Positions 10,690 through 21,169 of a DNA stretch of 64,000 nucleotides are shown here, piece by piece. The stretch is taken from the NCBI GenBank assembly GCA_949987565.1, contig OX465102.1, positions 9,740,212 to 9,804,211 of the forward strand. The letters are read 5' to 3'. The notes beneath the pieces were generated by a model. That model had not been told where the DNA came from. It searched no databases and saw only the letters and a program-made list of their open reading frames with translations. Made by a program: the position numbers and the translations under genes. How positions within the stretch are numbered: position 1 is the stretch's first letter; each line of letters starts with the position of its first letter. This stretch comes from Luidia sarsii (lineage: Eukaryota > Echinodermata > Asteroidea > Paxillosida > Luidiidae).

Positions 10690-13600
10690 ATGGAGTTTGA
10701 GAAATACCTTACCTTAGGTAAATCACTAGGTCTCAATGGCAAAGAGCTGATCGAATTTGCACGCGAGAGAGAACAAGTTCAAACGGCCAAAGAACAAGCT
10801 GAGCGTGATAATAGGGCAAAGGAAAGAGAACTAGCGAAAGAACTTAAAGAGGTTGAACTAAAACTAGAACAACAAAAGAAAGCCAATACTTCCGTTAAGA
10901 TCGAACAGAGTAGTATAAAAAAACCCAAACTCCCTCCATTCAACGACGGTCGCGATGAAATGGATGCGTATCTACGCCGTTTTGAAAGGTTCGCAAAGAT
11001 AGCTGGATGGCCACAAAAGGAGTGGGCACTTTCTTTAAGTAGCTTACTCACTGGTAAAGCCTTAGAAGTGTACGCACGGTTACCAATAGACCAAGCTAAT
11101 CACTTCAGTGACCTCAAAGCAGCATTGTTACACCGGTATAATTTGACGGAGGAAGGGTTTAGAGTTAAGTTCAGAAATTCAAAGCGGGAACCAGGTGAAA
11201 CTTTCAACCAATTCGCTGATCGGTTGCACAGTTACCTAAATCGGTGGGTAGAACTGGGTGAAGCAACAAAAACGTACGATGGTCTTTGTGATTTACTACT
11301 GCGCGAGCAAGTCATCTCTATTTGCGGTAAGGATTTAGCGGTATACCTTAAGGAGCGCAAACCGGGTAGCATAGAGCAAATGACAAAGCTGGCAGATAGG
11401 TATGCCGATGCACATCGTAGGACAGATGTCGAAAAACCCATTAAGAAGTTTAATCACCCCAACCCTCGATACAACGACAAAGATTTACCGAAATCTAAAT
11501 TTAGTGCGACCGGATTTGATGCGAATGCGCGCGAACCAGAGACACGTGATTGTTTTGTCTGTGGTAAGTCGGGGCACATAGCACGTAACTGTAAACAGCG
11601 AAAACAAAGTTACAACAGATCCGCGAAACCCTATAGAACTCAAACCGCTAGCTTGCAAGTTAAGGAAGAAGAGACAGATGAGGAACCGGAAACGGATCAG
11701 GAGATACAAGAAGTTGCTGCATGCATAACGAAGAAAACTGCTCTATGTGAATGCGCAGGTCAAACGGGGGAAAATTTGAAGCTTTCATGTGGACATGAAG
11801 TTCCTATAATTAGCGCGGCATGTACGCTAGGTAGGCGAATGCCAGTAAGTGACGGCTATGTAGGTAACCAAGCTGTTCAGGTGCTAAGAGACAGTGGGTG
11901 CAGTACAGTTGTCGTGAAAAGGAGTTTAGTTACGGATGAACAACTACTAGAAGTTAAACAGAAATGTGTCCTTCTTGATGGAACGGCCCGGAAAGTCCCA
12001 GTCGCGCGAATCGACATAGACTCGCCATATTTTGTAGGAACTGTAAATGCACTTTGCATGGCAAACCCATTGTACGATCTTATCTTAGGAAACATTGCTG
12101 AAGTCAGAGACCCACGTGATCCTAACCCAAACTGGTCGAGGATAATCGAAAAAGGGAACACTCAAGAAGAAGAAACGGCTGCAGTGGAGACTAGAGCGCA
12201 AAAGCTCAAGAAAGCAAAAGACATGCGTCCACTTAAAGTCCCCGAAGCGCAAAATATCTCAGAATCTCGCGCGCAGATCATTCAGGCGCAGCACGAAGAT
12301 TCGGCGTTAGATAAGTTGTGGGCACTCGCAGATACTGGACAAGGTCGGAAAACTGGCAAAGATAATGAGTCTAAGTACATTGTTTCGGACAGATTACTTT
12401 TCCGTGAATTCACCTCACCGTCGGTCGAAAACGGTCGCGTAATCACACAATTAGTCCTTCCGAAAAAAATGCACTCGAAAGTCTTGAAACTGGCGCACGA
12501 CTCAACCATGGCAGGACATTTAGGTATTAAGAAAACCACGGATCGCGTACTTTCAAACTTCTATTGGCCAGGTGTACAAGGTGACATTAGAAGATACTGC
12601 GTGTCTTGTGACATATGCCAAAGAACGGTCGCGAAAGGACGCGTAGGCAAAGTCCCATTGGGTAAAATGCCTTTGATCGATACACCATTTAGACGAGTTG
12701 CAGTAGATTTGATTGGACCCATTCACCCAATTACGGAAAGCGGTAACAGGTACATTTTAACACTAGTGGATTATGCAACCCGCTATCCGGAAGCACTAGC
12801 TCTTCCAAAAATCGAAACGGAGCGTGTAGCAGAAGCACTTTTCGAAATGTTCACACGCATGGGCGTACCCCATGAAATACTTTCAGACATGGGATCGCAA
12901 TTTACTTCCGATTTGATGAAAGAAATTGGTAGACTGATGTCTGTTAAGCAACTCCACACCACACCGTACCATCCAATATGCAATGGACTTGTAGAGAAAT
13001 TTAACGGCACACTAAAACGCATGTTAAGGCGCATGTGCAGTGAAAGACCAAAAGATTGGGATCGCTATATCCCTGCGCTATTATTCGCGTATCGTGAATC
13101 CCCTCAAGAAAGCCTAGGTTACTCCCCCTTCGAACTTATGTATGGCCGAACAGTACGAGGACCACTCACTATTCTTAGAGAGTTATGGACGGGTGAAATA
13201 CCAGACGAAGATGTGAAGACAACGTATCAGTATGTCATAGACTTACGCGAACGCCTAGAATCCACTTGTGAATTAGCTCGAGAGGAACTCACTAAGTCAA
13301 GTACTCGCTACAAGAAATACTACGACGCGCGTACCAAAGACCGCACGTTTGGCATAGGAGATCGGGTATTAGTTCTTCTACCAACTGACTCGAATAAATT
13401 GCTCATGCAGTGGAAAGGCCCTTTCCCTGTGCTAAGGAAAGTTGCACGTCACGACTATTGTATAGATATGAATGGGAAGGAGCGTACGTTTCATGCGAAT
13501 CTCCTTAAGAAATACATAGTGCGAACAGAAGCCGAAGATAAACCAGAGATTATCCATGCCGCTGCGAGCCTTATGCGTGTAAGCCATAGCGTGATAAATG

Positions 13601-15069
13601 ACCAATTAGAAGAAGGAATGATGGAAGTAAAATTATTGCCGATAGAACAGACTGAAGATTGGCAAACTGTGCAAGTTTGTGAGAGTCGCAGTGAAGCGCA
13701 AAAACAACAACTTAGAGGAATACTACAAGAGTACACAAATGTGTTCACAGATATTCCAGGTCGCACAGACATAATTGAGTATGAGATAAAGCTGACAACT
13801 AATGATGCGATATACTCCAGAGCTTACCCAGTTCCCTTTTCAACAAAAGATGTAATCAAGAAAGAAATCGACACTATGATCAATCTCGGTGTAATAGAAA
13901 GATCGAAGTCGAAATATGCGTCACCCATCGTACTTGTACGAAAGAAAGACGGCACGAATAGATTTTGTGTAGATTTCCGGAAATTGAATAGAGTCACGAT
14001 TTTCGATCCTGAGCCAATTCCGAATCCAGACAATCTGATGGCACTTGTAGGTTCTGCGAAATTCTTCTCCAAATTAGATCTCACAAAGGGGTATTGGCAA
14101 ATTCCTATTTCAGACGCAGATAAAGATAAGACCACTTTCATAACCTCTGAGGGATTGTATCGCTTCACCGTGCTACCGTTTGGAACAGTAAATGCGCCGG
14201 CTACTTTCACGCGTATGATGAGAAAACTGCTTGAGAATATCCCACGAGTTGTGAATTTTATCGATGATGTTCTGATATACACCGATACTTGGGAACAACA
14301 CGTTGAAACCTTTCGAGATGTTTTGGACCGCTTACAGAAAGCAAAATTGACTGCCAAACCATCAAAATGCATGGTAGGCTATGAGTCACTCGATTTTTGT
14401 GGACACATTGTTGGCAATGGCGTAGTAAAGCCTCAACCAGAGAAGATCACGAAAATTATGAACGCATCCCGACCACGAACAAAAAGGGAAGTAAGATCAC
14501 TCATGGGTCTTGTGAATTATTATCGGAAATTTATCCCGAACTTTTCAGCTATTGCAGTACCGATTACAGATCTGACCCAAAAAGGAAAACCAAATTATGT
14601 GAAATGGGAAGAAGCACAAGAGCATGCATTTTGCACATTGAAGTCGCGACTTAGTTCAGCGCCTATCTTACATTTGCCAGATCACGATAAATCTTACGTT
14701 CTAAGAACTGATGCTTCGGATGTAGGTATTGGAGCAGTGCTCATGCAACAAGATAACGGAATGCTATTTCCAATATGCTATGCAAGTCGGAAACTGCTCA
14801 CACGAGAACGCGCATATGCAGTTATCGAGCGAGAATGCCTCGCTTTGGTATGGGCAATTTCCAAATTCCATATGTACTTGTACGGGAGAGAATTTGTGGT
14901 AGAAACAGACCACCACCCATTGGCTTATTTGACGACAGCAAAAGTCAATAATAGCAGAGTGATGAGATGGGCATTAAGTCTCCAGCAATACCGATTCAGT
15001 GTCAAAGCTATAAAGGGAAGTGACAACCTGGGTGCTGATTATTTGAGTAGATGCCCAGGTGAAGTGTAA
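10690..15069 (+). CDS. Gag-Pol polyprotein of Gmr1-like retrotransposon
   Basis: One uninterrupted frame encodes the whole replication machinery. I choose the ATG at 10690 (MEFEKYLTLG, a typical Gag start); the frame is open back to an ATG at 10549, which would add 47 residues. Numbered from 10549: charged coiled-coil segment about 60-115, Gag core about 125-290, zinc knuckle CFVCGKSGHIARNC at 335-348, protease DSG at about 448, integrase zinc domain from H650, catalytic core with VDLIGP, DMGSQF and VEKFNG, GPF/Y-type module (KGPFPVL) near 955, reverse transcriptase from about 1080 with LPFGTVNAPATF and FIDDVLIY near 1238, and RNase H with RTDAS near 1386 and TDHHPL at the end. No frameshift separates gag from pol, and all catalytic residues I can check are present. 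No chromodomain is evident. Confidence 0.93.
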   Translation: MEFEKYLTLGKSLGLNGKELIEFAREREQVQTAKEQAERDNRAKERELAKELKEVELKLEQQKKANTSVKIEQSSIKKPKLPPFNDGRDEMDAYLRRFERFAKIAGWPQKEWALSLSSLLTGKALEVYARLPIDQANHFSDLKAALLHRYNLTEEGFRVKFRNSKREPGETFNQFADRLHSYLNRWVELGEATKTYDGLCDLLLREQVISICGKDLAVYLKERKPGSIEQMTKLADRYADAHRRTDVEKPIKKFNHPNPRYNDKDLPKSKFSATGFDANAREPETRDCFVCGKSGHIARNCKQRKQSYNRSAKPYRTQTASLQVKEEETDEEPETDQEIQEVAACITKKTALCECAGQTGENLKLSCGHEVPIISAACTLGRRMPVSDGYVGNQAVQVLRDSGCSTVVVKRSLVTDEQLLEVKQKCVLLDGTARKVPVARIDIDSPYFVGTVNALCMANPLYDLILGNIAEVRDPRDPNPNWSRIIEKGNTQEEETAAVETRAQKLKKAKDMRPLKVPEAQNISESRAQIIQAQHEDSALDKLWALADTGQGRKTGKDNESKYIVSDRLLFREFTSPSVENGRVITQLVLPKKMHSKVLKLAHDSTMAGHLGIKKTTDRVLSNFYWPGVQGDIRRYCVSCDICQRTVAKGRVGKVPLGKMPLIDTPFRRVAVDLIGPIHPITESGNRYILTLVDYATRYPEALALPKIETERVAEALFEMFTRMGVPHEILSDMGSQFTSDLMKEIGRLMSVKQLHTTPYHPICNGLVEKFNGTLKRMLRRMCSERPKDWDRYIPALLFAYRESPQESLGYSPFELMYGRTVRGPLTILRELWTGEIPDEDVKTTYQYVIDLRERLESTCELAREELTKSSTRYKKYYDARTKDRTFGIGDRVLVLLPTDSNKLLMQWKGPFPVLRKVARHDYCIDMNGKERTFHANLLKKYIVRTEAEDKPEIIHAAASLMRVSHSVINDQLEEGMMEVKLLPIEQTEDWQTVQVCESRSEAQKQQLRGILQEYTNVFTDIPGRTDIIEYEIKLTTNDAIYSRAYPVPFSTKDVIKKEIDTMINLGVIERSKSKYASPIVLVRKKDGTNRFCVDFRKLNRVTIFDPEPIPNPDNLMALVGSAKFFSKLDLTKGYWQIPISDADKDKTTFITSEGLYRFTVLPFGTVNAPATFTRMMRKLLENIPRVVNFIDDVLIYTDTWEQHVETFRDVLDRLQKAKLTAKPSKCMVGYESLDFCGHIVGNGVVKPQPEKITKIMNASRPRTKREVRSLMGLVNYYRKFIPNFSAIAVPITDLTQKGKPNYVKWEEAQEHAFCTLKSRLSSAPILHLPDHDKSYVLRTDASDVGIGAVLMQQDNGMLFPICYASRKLLTRERAYAVIERECLALVWAISKFHMYLYGREFVVETDHHPLAYLTTAKVNNSRVMRWALSLQQYRFSVKAIKGSDNLGADYLSRCPGEV

Positions 15070-15304
15070 CTTGCGTTATAATAGTACTGTAAATGTTTAA
15101 TGCGTAGATAATTAAGTAATTTAAGAGTAATTCTCTAGGATGGGAGACATTGTCACAAGGTGAACTTATAAATAAGATGAATTACTCTGAAAAAACCCAG
15201 GTGGGTGTCGAAGAAACATAACTTTAATAGTGACTGCCCATACGGCTTACACGTAGCGATTGGGAGGGGATTTAATCCCTATTATTATGCAAACGTTTTA
15301 GTTT

Positions 15305-15315
15305 CGCGGGGGAAA
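15305..15315 (+). other. Polypurine tract of the Gmr1-like element
   Basis: The sequence GCGGGGGAAA directly precedes the 3' LTR, the usual place for the plus-strand primer in reverse transcription. The noncoding stretch 15070-15304 before it shows nothing else recognisable. Confidence 0.65.
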
Positions 15316-16792
15316 TTAAGATATCTGACTGGCTAGAGAATCTAAGGGTGACTGCCCCTTTTATTAGCAAACCGGGTTAACAAGGTAAACAATAGATCGT
15401 CCAATGTCAAGGGACGTCAAATTCGCGGGGTTTGGGGAATTTTCGAGGTGAAGAGGGAATAGGCTGACACTTGCGTTTGAGCTTCTGCGAGGAGAGGGCA
15501 AGCATAGCCAGCCTCGACAGTCGATTATACAAGATTAAGTTCTGAAGTGACCTATAGCTAGTGAGAGCTAGGTCCAGATTAAGTTCTGTGAAATCATCGA
15601 GAACAACTGAGTGTTCTAGATAGCAACCGACGCAAGCCTTGACACCCAAAAGCCAGGACCGTTTACACCTTCCTGTAAGTTATATTAAATAGTATGGTTT
15701 CGCTAATTAATTTTGAGCAACATTGAGAGCCTGTATTTTAAAGGAAATTCGAAAACCTTTCCAACTGATCCTGACTGTTAAAAACTGAGAAGTACGTGTA
15801 GGCCTATAATTATATTTGTAATCTTTTATTGGGGTGCTTACCATCCAACTTTGACTTAGGGAAACCCATAGTCATACAGTCACTGAATAGATATAATTGA
15901 TTGTATATAGATTGTGTGAAATAGCTGATAAGCGATTACGGCAAACTGTTTTAATAATTGATTAAATTTGCATTAACAACTGCTGTAAAGAAGCAAGAGT
16001 TTAGAAATGTTTGTGCGGATAATGTAGTTGGCAGGCCTGTGCATAACTGTGATGTATATAAAATGAATTATTCTAGAAAGGAAATGTGTGTTATTCTTCA
16101 GGGCTTTTACGGTGAGACAAGTCTCACGTGGTCCTGAGAAGGCACTCTATAGTAGACGGACAGTGTACCGTGAGTGGGCTGACCATCGACTCCCCAGTCG
16201 CCGTCGCCAAGGAACGACTGGCTGACCCTCGACTCCCCAGTCGCCGTCGCCAAGGAGCCACTGGCTGACCCCCGACTCCCCAGTCGCCGTCGCCAAGGAG
16301 CCACTGGCTGACCCTCGACTCCCCAGTCGCCGTCGCCAAGGAGCCACTGGCTGACCCCCGACCCCCAGTCGCCGTCGCCAAGGAGCCACTGGCTGACCCT
16401 CGACTCCCCAGTCGCCGTCGCCAAGGAGCCACTGGCTGACCCTCGACTCCCCAGTCGCCGTCGCCAAGGAGCCACTGGCAGACCCTCGACTTCAGAGTCG
16501 CCGAAGAATTGCCGGCCGATCCTCCGACTCCCTTCATCATTGTCAAGATCGGTACCTCCTTCGCCGGGCTACATCAATGAGGGTTGCTATTTATTTAGTT
16601 AATACTTGTATTTTATTTTATGTATATTGACCGTATATGTAGATAGGAATAACGTAAGGCTGTAAATAAATATGTAAATACTTGTAAGTGACAACAGAAA
16701 GAGGTAGTTTGTTTATTTTGTCTTGTGTGAAACAAACCGGACCACCGAAGGTTACAGCTCACGGGGTGGGGCTTTCCCAGGGGTTGTGACAA
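15316..16792 (+). repeat. 3' LTR of the Gmr1-like element
   Basis: Direct copy of 8929-10406. The 43-bp minisatellite is at about 16183-16481 and also has seven units; one unit has CGACCCCCAG where the 5' copy has one more C. I noticed no other difference by eye. Confidence 0.93.
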
Positions 16793-16944
16793 TGATGATG
16801 ATGATGATGATGATGATGGTGATGATGATGGGGATAATGATGATGATGAGGATGATGATGATGGGGAGGATGATGATGATGATGATGATGATGATGGTGA
16901 TGATGATGGGGATAATGATGATGATGAGGATGATGATGATGGGG

Positions 16945-16992
<48 letters not shown>

Positions 16993-17120
16993 GGGATGAT
17001 GATGGGGATGATGATGATGATGATGATGATGATGGGGATGATGATGGGGATGATGATGGGGATGATGATGATGGGGATGATGATGATGATGATGATGGGG
17101 ATGATTATAGATAGATGTAA
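16793..17120. repeat. (GAT)n array, right copy
   Basis: Same interrupted GAT array as at 8623-8928, ending in the same GATTATAGATAGATGTAA, then continuing into AGTGGTTTTG. It carries one extra internal block: the GGTGATGATGATGGGGATAA to GGGGAGG segment is present twice. It begins directly at the 3' LTR end. Confidence 0.93.
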
Positions 17121-17303
17121 AGTGGTTTTGATAATAATAAATGCACTAAAGATGTCTTAATTGCTCAGTTTAAACAAGGCTTACGAATATTTTTAATGTC
17201 TGAAAAATCAAGACTGAGTGACGATAATTTAAAAAATTATGCGAAGAATGATGTTCTTTGTTCGGCGGAGGCAAGTGGCCTGTTAGTGGCCTTTTAGATG
17301 TTT

Positions 17304-17309
17304 TTTATT
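17304..17309 (-). terminator. Polyadenylation signal of the GPCR gene
   Basis: AATAAA on the minus strand, about 73 bp beyond the GPCR stop codon, in an AT-rich context. Position and orientation fit cleavage and polyadenylation of that transcript. Confidence 0.55.
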
Positions 17310-17381
17310 TCTTAAATTTCAGTAAATTGTTTTGTTGATATACTCTAAGTCTTTGTGAAGAGCGAGAAAAAAGATCGAGTG

Positions 17382-17638
17382 CTAGTTCCTGCCTGCTATC
17401 TCGCTGAATCGACAGCGAAGGATGCAGCCGAAGGCCTTTCTGAAGTCCGAGTGCTTCTTGGCGTAGATGAAGGGATTGAGGCAGGAGTTGGTGAAGAGAA
17501 AGACGGACGAGTACGGCAGGGCCCGGTAGGTGTCCGTGCGCATGATACAGATGGCGTAGGGCGTGATGCAGATGAAGAAGGCGCAGACGACGTAAAAGAG
17601 GTTCTTGGTGACCTCGTTCTGTCGACGGCGCCGGTTGA

Positions 17639-17700
<62 letters not shown>

Positions 17701-18524
17701 AGGTGCTGGTGCTGGTGCTGGTGCTGCTGCCCGGAGCGGGCTATCACCGTGGCCGGCCGGACCGTCGACGCCACCGACGGCACGCCGGCCGACGTGGAGG
17801 CGGCCCGGTGGTCGTTGGCATCGGCGTCGGCGTTGGGGATCGGGACCGCCGGGCCGTCGTCCCGGCTGAAGATGGCTCGGTCGTGCTTGTAGAGGCGGGC
17901 GAAGAGGGCCGTGTAGCAGACCACGATGGTGGCGGACTGGACCGGGTAGCTGAGCACCGAGACGCCCAGGGCGTAGGCGGACGCGTTCGGGTGGGCGCTG
18001 TCCCAGGCGCACGTGCCGAAGGCTGGGTCGAAGCCCAGCTGCAGGAAGCCGGAGACGAGCGGGAAGCAGGCGATGGCTGCCGGGTAGAGCCAGGAGACGG
18101 CCACCATCAGAGCGATGAGCCGGCCCCGGTACAGGCGCCGGTAGGTTGCCCGGCGGCGGGTGACCAGCACGAAGCGGTTGATGGCGATCAGGGTCTGCGT
18201 GTTCATGCTGCAGCCGATGGAGACCATGGCGCTGACGGCGCCCAGGGCGCAGCCCCAGGGGGCCAGCGGCCAGCGCCGCTCGCTCAGCACGGCCACGGAC
18301 TGCCAGGGCATGCTCAGCACGGCCATCAGGTCGGCCAGGCTCAGATTCACCACGAACAAGTTGGGCACCGTGCGAAGCTTGCGCGAGAGCAGCACGGCCA
18401 GCAGCACCAGGCAGTTGCCCAGGAGGCCCACCACGGCCAGCACGCTGTACAGCACCGCCACCAGCTGACGCTGACCGTACGACGTGAACACCACCAGAGA
18501 CTGCGTGGAATTCTCCGCATCCAT
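17382..18524 (-). CDS. Rhodopsin-class GPCR, Tre1/moody/GPR84-like
   Basis: A 380-residue seven-helix plasma-membrane receptor in one exon. Start chosen at MDAENSTQ (18524) with a good Kozak context (AAGATGG); an upstream in-frame ATG at 18773 would only add poly-Leu encoded by the CAA repeat. Helix 1 contains GN (36-37), helix 2 LADL (63-66), conserved cysteines C92 and C172 can bridge, helix 3 ends in NRF (116-118) where most receptors have DRY, helix 5 has P194, helix 6 FFICITP, helix 7 NPFIY (350-354). LGFDPAFGTCAWD in the second extracellular loop and the NRF/NPFIY pair resemble Tre1/moody/GPR84-type receptors. The third intracellular loop holds a His-Gln stretch and 19 consecutive glutamines (277-295). 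An Asn-linked site NAS is near 180. The coding region is markedly GC-rich against its surroundings. The ligand is unknown. Confidence 0.88.
17640..17696 (-). repeat. CAG repeat coding polyglutamine in the GPCR
   Basis: A pure CAG run on the coding strand giving 19 glutamines, preceded by CAC/CAG alternation giving His-Gln. It lies in the third intracellular loop, where G-protein and arrestin contacts occur. Pure CAG without CAA interruptions is prone to length change. Confidence 0.95.
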
Positions 18525-18529
18525 CTTGG

Positions 18530-18655
18530 GAAAAACAACTATCAAAACCAACAACAACAACAACGACGACGACAACAACAACAACGACGGCGACGACGAC
18601 GACGACGACGACAACAACAACAACAACAACAACAACCACAACCACAACCACAACC

Positions 18656-18700
<45 letters not shown>

Positions 18701-18846
18701 ACAACAACAGAAACATCAACAGCAACAGCAAAAGCAACAGCAACAACAACAACAACAACTTTGATAATGACAATGACTATGACAACAACAACAACGACGA
18801 TGACGACAACGACAGCGACAGCCACAACGACAACAACAATGACAGC

Positions 18847-18880
<34 letters not shown>

Positions 18881-18942
18881 ACAACAACAACGACAACGGA
18901 AACAACAACAACAGCAGCAGCAGAAACAGCAACAACAACGGC

Positions 18943-18989
<47 letters not shown>

Positions 18990-19065
18990 AACAATCAACA
19001 CAACAGCCAAAACAACAACGACAACAACGACGACTGCAACAGCAGCAGCAACAATCCCCCAAAAC
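18530..19065. repeat. CAA/GAC-rich trinucleotide array upstream of the GPCR
   Basis: About 530 bp of mostly CAA, CAN and GAC triplets with almost no T on the plus strand. It starts a few bases upstream of the GPCR start codon, so it probably forms the 5' untranslated region or proximal promoter. Long open frames on both strands (poly-Asn, poly-Thr, poly-Leu, poly-Val, poly-Cys) are repeat artefacts, including a 614-codon minus-strand frame crossing the receptor out of frame. Confidence 0.9.
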
Positions 19066-19199
19066 CGAACACCCGAAACAACTTCGGCCGGCGGTCAAAC
19101 GGGTGGAGGCAGACCGTACCGTCGCCCTGAAAAGCAAGCGGGCTGCCACTAGCCGAGCTTAGTCGCAGGCCACTCAGAAGTCAGATTGGGGGTTGTGCA

Positions 19200-19380
19200 G
19201 GAAATAATTATCGGACGGCTCCGCACGCACCGATGTTGTGTGCGAGTGCGACGCACGTGATGACTGTACCGGTGCGTAATAACGTCTGCACGGCCGCGGC
19301 TATCTCATACCCATCCCACCCACACAGTGTACGGTAATTCCATTTTATGCTGATTGGTTGGATCACTAAAAAAACAAAGT
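19200..19380 (-). promoter_or_regulatory. Possible GPCR promoter region
   Basis: First non-repetitive, CpG-containing sequence upstream of the receptor gene. On the minus strand it contains CCAACCAATCAGC, a good CCAAT box, at about 19343-19355. No TATA box is evident. Inferred only from position and motif. Confidence 0.25.
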
Positions 19381-19384
19381 AGGA

Positions 19385-20228
19385 ATGATGAGTGGGGGGG
19401 GGGGTGGAGAAGGAATTGCGAAAAAAAACCACTCCCAGGCCTGCAGTCGGCGATGCGAACGAAACAACATGTTGGAATAGCCGAGGATATTTTGAGGTGT
19501 TTTTTTTTTTCTGACCGAAGATCGATGGATTTAGGAGAGTGGTAAGACGACACCTGTGGCCCCATGGCTGGTGCCCGCCAGTGCCGCTCGGGAGGTCGGA
19601 GTTTCCGGGAGAAAACCCTTTATATACATGCCAATAACAACTGCTCAGGAATCACTTTCTCCTTGCCCGGATCACCTCAGTCTGCTGAGCCCCCCCCCCA
19701 AAAAAAAAAAAATGAATAAAAAATGAATAAATCCTCCAAAAACACGATGCACGGGCTTATTAAGAGGATTTCTACTTCCTTTGTGCGTGTGTGTGGGTGT
19801 GTGCGTATGGGGCCGGACTCGATCCGGCAGGATCATTAGTCGTCAATGCACGTGCTTTTTTATCCGAATGCTTACGGGTGTGAACCAGTGAGGACGAATC
19901 TCCTGTTTTTGGAAGGAAAAAAACCCCAAACCACCAAAGGTTGTCCCTGGTTGAATTCGGGTAATCTGAGAGAGGACACCTCGTCGTTTGCCTTGAGATG
20001 TCTAGTCCATCGTCCCATTTGTGGGGGGTCTTAAAACGTTCCCCCTCTCCCTCGCAATCGCGCCCTGAAAGTCAACGAGCTCTTAATGATATACAGCGCT
20101 GTTTTCATGTCTTTTCACTATACTGTATACTATAACTTACATGTATACTGTGTAACGCATTGGAAAACAACAGGACACCAACTCGTCATCCGCTGGTTCC
20201 CTGCACCTCATATGAGACAAACATATAA
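19385..20228. other. No gene recognised
   Basis: Contains short homopolymer runs (G near 19395, T near 19500, C and A near 19690). No coding region or repeat family is supported. Short open frames are unremarkable. Confidence 0.45.
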
Positions 20229-20468
20229 GACGTTTTCAAAATGAAGGCTTAGGCTCGGGCTCAGGCTTCGTCTCCGTCTGACAAAACCTGAAAATCCCGG
20301 GCGTGGTTTGTTTCCGATTTTGAAGGTTTGTTGGCGCGATAGATACAGGGTATTCCCCAAGAAACTGGGGCCAAACACTTGTTTGTAGATGCCTGTGATA
20401 TTATAACGAGAAAGATGAATATGACCGAAGCCTAAGCCCGAGCCTAAGCATTAATTTCGTAAAGACCC
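20229..20468. mobile_element. MITE-like repeat, family M1, copy 2
   Basis: Well-preserved copy. The left end GTTTTCAAAATGAAGGCTT is followed by AGGCTCGGGCTCAGGCTTCG; the right end is GAAGCCTAAGCCCGAGCCTAAG, then TTTCGTAAAGAC. The interior matches the copies at 45, 21744, 37232 and 44699. Confidence 0.75.
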
Positions 20469-20469
20469 A

Positions 20470-21165
20470 TATATTGCACGATAGCAGAAAAACACCAATA
20501 TAATGTGTACAAAAACTTCTCTCCCTCGCAATCAAGCCCTGAAAGTCACTAAGCTCTTAATATAATGTACAGCCCTATTTTGATGTTGTATCACTACATT
20601 GTAGGCTGTAGGCCTATATAACGCATTGGTAAACAATAGGGCACTAACGCGTCATCCGGTGGTTCCCTGAGAAAAACAAATTGCATGATTGCAAATCGCA
20701 AATTGCAAAACCCACCAAGAATAATTTTTAGGATCAGGCAAGGCAATATTGATTTCCCTGTCCCTTGAAAGAGCTAAGGCCAGATATTGATACGTTGCCG
20801 ACAAAGCGATCAGGAAAACTGGGCATGAATGTATAGTGCCTTGTGGAGGCCAAGTTAAATAGGTGGTATAGGTCTGCACGGGGAAATTGTAAAAGGTGTT
20901 TAGGTCTCCAGTCTCCACAAGGTTTTCACGAAACTGGTATTTGGAAATAACTCATACTATAGTATACGGGCAATTTGTAATGGGTGTATAATAAGGGACT
21001 TAACCCTAACGCTTTGCACCTCCCGCACAGGACACACACTCTATACCGCAATTTACCACAGTGTCCACAGGGGTGTAGACTCACATACCACAGGTCACCA
21101 TAAAAACCCCGCTGTGGAATGTCCTGGTGCATGGCCCTTATCCTCCCACAGGAAAAACCATGTGT
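20470..21165. other. No gene recognised; short local repeat
   Basis: The stretch around 20518-20660 repeats the theme of 20040-20200 (CTCCCTCGCAATC, CCCTGAAAGTCA, GCTCTTAAT, then CGTCATCCG and TGGTTCCCTG). This indicates a local duplication on both sides of the M1 element at 20229-20468. No coding region is supported. Confidence 0.45.
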
Positions 21166-21169
21166 GGTT

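Larger units (their letters stand above)
8929..16792 (+). mobile_element. Complete Gmr1-like Ty3/gypsy LTR retrotransposon
   Basis: Two direct LTRs of 1478 and 1477 bp flank one long gag-pol frame. The domain order is Gag, protease, integrase, reverse transcriptase, RNase H. Ordinary Ty3/gypsy elements place integrase last; integrase before RT in an otherwise gypsy-like pol defines the Gmr1-like group. The only LTR difference I noticed is one C missing in a minisatellite unit of the 3' copy, so insertion was recent and the element may be active. No 4-6-bp target duplication is visible; the flanks are instead duplicated GAT arrays. Exact LTR ends are uncertain by 1-2 bp. Confidence 0.93.

Noticed and set aside
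17305..19149. 614-codon minus-strand frame
   Set aside because: It overlaps the GPCR in another frame, and much of it is poly-Val, poly-Ala and Cys encoded by trinucleotide repeats. The receptor frame alone shows family motifs.
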